A stretch of DNA of 64,000 bases. It comes from Alphaproteobacteria bacterium (lineage in GTDB: Bacteria > Pseudomonadota > Alphaproteobacteria > Caulobacterales > Hyphomonadaceae). The stretch covers positions 145,252 through 209,251 of the forward strand of contig JAHJSB010000015.1 of assembly GCA_018830285.1 (NCBI GenBank), written 5' to 3'. The translations under genes were made by a program, and so were the position numbers. Below, piece after piece: positions 61,782-64,000 of the stretch (position 1 is its first letter; each line of letters begins with the position of its first letter). The notes below the pieces were generated by a model, which was not told the origin of the DNA, did not search any database, and was given only the letters and a program-made list of their open reading frames with translations.

Positions 61782-63881
61782 GTGTTCAGATGGATTGGTT
61801 CAGAGTATTTCAAATTTAACGTGGGTCCATTCAGTCCTGAGGGTCCGCTCATAACTCAAAAAGGGTTCCGATTGCCTGTTCCTGATCGCATACGCCAACT
61901 GGTCGACACATTTAATGATCATCGGGATCATTACAGATCGTCAGCTTATAATGAGACCCAGCTGAGGCGAGAGTTTTTGGACCCGTTCTTCAAGACCCTC
62001 GGCTGGGATATAGACAATACCCGAGGGTACGCGGATGCTTACAAGGACGTCATTCACGAAGATGCCATAAAGTTCGGCGGAAGCACCAAGGCGCCAGACT
62101 ATTGCTTCCGAATCGGCGGCGCACGGAAATTCTTCCTCGAAGCCAAGCGTCCTTCTGTCAACATTAAGTTAGACGTCGCGCCAGCCTACCAGCTAAGACG
62201 CTACGCTTGGTCTGCAAAGCTTCCTCTTTCCATTCTTTCAGATTTTGAAGAGCTTTCGATCTATGACTGCAGAATAAGACCGAAACGAAGCGATAGCGCC
62301 GCCAAAGCTCGAATAAGCTACCTAACTTTTGATCAGTATGAAGATAGGTGGGACGAAATTGAAAGTGTGTTCTCCCGAGAGGCAGTTCTCAAGGGGTCGT
62401 TTGACAAATATGCGGAGGATAACGCTGGACGCCGCGGTGCTTCCGAGGTCGATTTTGAATTCCTTACGGAGATCGAGCGGTGGCGATCACTTTTAGCGAG
62501 GGGATTCGCGACAAGGAATGAAGCGCTCAATGTTCGAGACTTGAATTTTAGCGTTCAAAAAACGATTGACCGGATCATATTTCTTCGAATTTGCGAAGAT
62601 CGTGGCTCCGAAGATTATGGACGACTTCAAAAGCTCGTCGGAGTCCGCAAGAACTACGGCGTCCTAATGGACCTCTTTCAAAAGGCTGACGATCGATACA
62701 ATTCGGGTTTGTTTCACTTCTCTCACGAAAAGAATAGAGCGGAGGCTCATGACACACTCACGCCATCGTTGGAACTCGACGACAGCGTACTCGATCAAAT
62801 CATTTCTCACCTGTACTATCCTGAATCTCCATATGAATTCTCAGTGCTTCCGGCCAGCATATTGGGACACGTCTATGAGCAATTCCTTGGCAAGACCATT
62901 CGACTTACCGCCGGCCACCAGGCAAAAATTGAGGAAAAACCAGAAGTTCGCAAAGCTGGCGGCGTATACTACACGCCGAAATATATCGTCGACCACATGG
63001 TGGAGAACACTGTTGCTCGGCTGCTCAACGGTGGCGTCTCTGGGAAACTTAAGCCAATCTCCGTCACGCAAGCAAGCTCTATCAAAGTGCTGGATCCAGC
63101 ATGCGGTTCCGGTTCTTTCCTAATAGAGGCATACCAGTATCTGCTGGATTGGCATCGTGATCAGTATACGCTCGATCCAAGCTCTGGACAGATAGATCTT
63201 GGAAAGATCCGTCACCATTGCGCAGGCCGAAATCCCCGGCTGTACCAAGCGCCAGGTGGGGAGTATCGACTAACGACTGGAGAGAGAAAGCGGATACTCC
63301 TGAACAACATATTCGGCGTTGATATCGATGCTCAGGCTGTTGAGGTGACTAAGCTTTCTCTCCTGCTGAAAGTGCTTGAGGGAGAAAATCAACAAAACTT
63401 GCAGCGGGATTTTATCTCTGAAGGTGAAAGGATACTTCCTGATCTCGGACGGAATATTAAGTGTGGGAACTCTATCATTGGGCATGATTACTATGATCAA
63501 GACGATCTTCCCGAAATGGACTTCGACGCCACTGCACGAATAAATTCATTTGATTGGGAATCTGAATTTCCAGAGGTGTTTGGTCATGGTGGTTTCGACT
63601 GCGTTCTGGCGAATCCGCCATATGTCGACATAAAAGATCACCCCACGGAGGAAACGAAGTATTTCTTTGCGAAGTACGGATGCGCAAACAATCGGATCAA
63701 TCTATTTTCTACTTTTTTTGAACGGTCTCTCGATTTGATAAAAGGAGATGGCGGCTTTGTGTCGATGATTGTGCCGACGTCAGTCCTCGCTCAATCCTCC
63801 TATCAGCCATTACGGGAATATTTGCTTCAGAGGTCTCGACTAGAGGAGCTCGCGAGGTTTGAGCTGGTCCCAGAAAACTGA
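61782..63881 (+). pseudogene. Type IIG (Eco57I-like) restriction-modification enzyme, interrupted by an IS
   Basis: 699 residues remain, from a GTG with a weak ribosome-binding site. The N-terminal nuclease part has a PD-ExK motif: Pro105-Asp106 in KAPDYCFR, then Glu120-Ala-Lys122 in KFFLEAKRP. The methyltransferase follows: HVYEQFLG and GGVYYTPKYIVDHMV, motif I LDPACGSGSF at 437-446, NNIFGVDIDAQAVEVTKLSL, and motif IV NPPY at 611-614. The frame ends RFELVPEN and then TGA, which is the first three bases of the inserted element. The target-recognition domain and C-terminus are therefore missing and the enzyme is probably inactive. Confidence 0.85.
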
Positions 63882-64000
63882 ACAGTGAGCTAAGGTATAT
63901 CCCGACCGACGAAGGGATACCCAGCATGGGACGAAAGAGACGCAAGTTCACCGACAATTTCAAGGCGCAGGTGGCGCTTGAGGCGCTGCGCGGAGATCGC
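63879..64000 (+). mobile_element. IS3-family insertion sequence, left end
   Basis: The element appears to begin at TGAACAGTGAGC, directly after the last restriction-modification codon, and continues past the window edge. It contains the start of an OrfA-type transposase gene 47 bp in. The right end and the target duplication lie outside the window, so the exact left boundary is inferred from where the restriction-modification frame is broken. Confidence 0.7.
63926..64000 (+). CDS. IS3-family transposase OrfA, partial
   Basis: The first 25 residues, MGRKRRKFTDNFKAQVALEA then LRGDR, match the basic N-terminus and first helix of IS3-family OrfA (HTH) proteins. It runs off the right edge. OrfB should follow outside the window. 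Confidence 0.82.
   Translation, partial: MGRKRRKFTDNFKAQVALEALRGDR

Overview
The window reads as chromosomal DNA of a GC-rich alphaproteobacterium, most likely a marine Caulobacterales/Hyphomonadaceae-type organism. This is inferred from gene content (split MetH, an ArsR-methyltransferase fusion beside metF, a double cold-shock-domain protein, MlaA/MlaC side by side, CYP153, a CIO-type bd oxidase); no database search was possible. Roughly 1-52.5 kb is ordinary GC-rich host DNA with tightly packed operons. From about 52.5 kb to the right edge, base composition falls, intergenic gaps widen, and repeats and gene fragments appear: this is an accessory island.

Layout. 1-3.8 kb (minus strand): methionine cycle genes (ArsR-methyltransferase regulator, metF, N-terminal half of split metH) followed by a GGCT-like protein and a PPOX-family protein that runs off the left edge; a perfect palindrome sits in front of the regulator. 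3.9-8.2 kb: mlaA and mlaC (phospholipid transport), a GT4 glycosyltransferase, and a BON-MscS channel. 8.2-11.6 kb (minus): ettA, an MBL hydrolase, a Sel1-repeat protein. 11.8-18.2 kb: a translationally coupled group of DPP-IV-like peptidase, small membrane protein, Nudix, DUF1330 and a Cys/Met-metabolism PLP enzyme, then a type-B carboxylesterase; fRMsr is convergent. 18.8-25.1 kb: a six-gene overlapping operon DUF4129-DUF4350-MoxR-DUF58-SpoIIM-RDD, then DUF3137 on the other strand. 26.7-28.9 kb: groES-groEL with a sigma-70-like promoter, a CIRCE element and a terminator.

29.1-35.0 kb is the most striking locus: one single-TM protein followed by seven paralogous single-TM proteins, each start codon overlapping the previous stop as ATGA. 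All share a near-invariant 39-residue N-terminal anchor (ending in a QVNNWN-type motif) but have widely diverged soluble domains, and every one of the seven has exactly two cysteines. A membrane TolB-like/TPR protein follows. 37-48.2 kb is a lipid/hydrocarbon catabolism neighbourhood (acyl-CoA dehydrogenase, SDR, acyl-CoA ligase, CoA-transferase, VOC protein, alpha/beta hydrolase, CYP153 alkane hydroxylase) with an autotransporter in its middle. 48.3-52.5 kb (minus): cydA-cydB-DUF2474 oxidase, thioesterase, DUF192, double-CSD protein.

52.5-64 kb: a candidate HUH-type replication protein, two copies of a small XRE-like regulator lying in about 510-bp direct repeats 6.9 kb apart, a LysR regulator with a nuclease-like lipoprotein, a CsgG/PEGA/DUF4810/DUF799 lipoprotein operon, a further orphan lipoprotein, repeated gene fragments, and a type IIG restriction-modification gene cut by an IS3-family element whose first three bases supply the stop codon.
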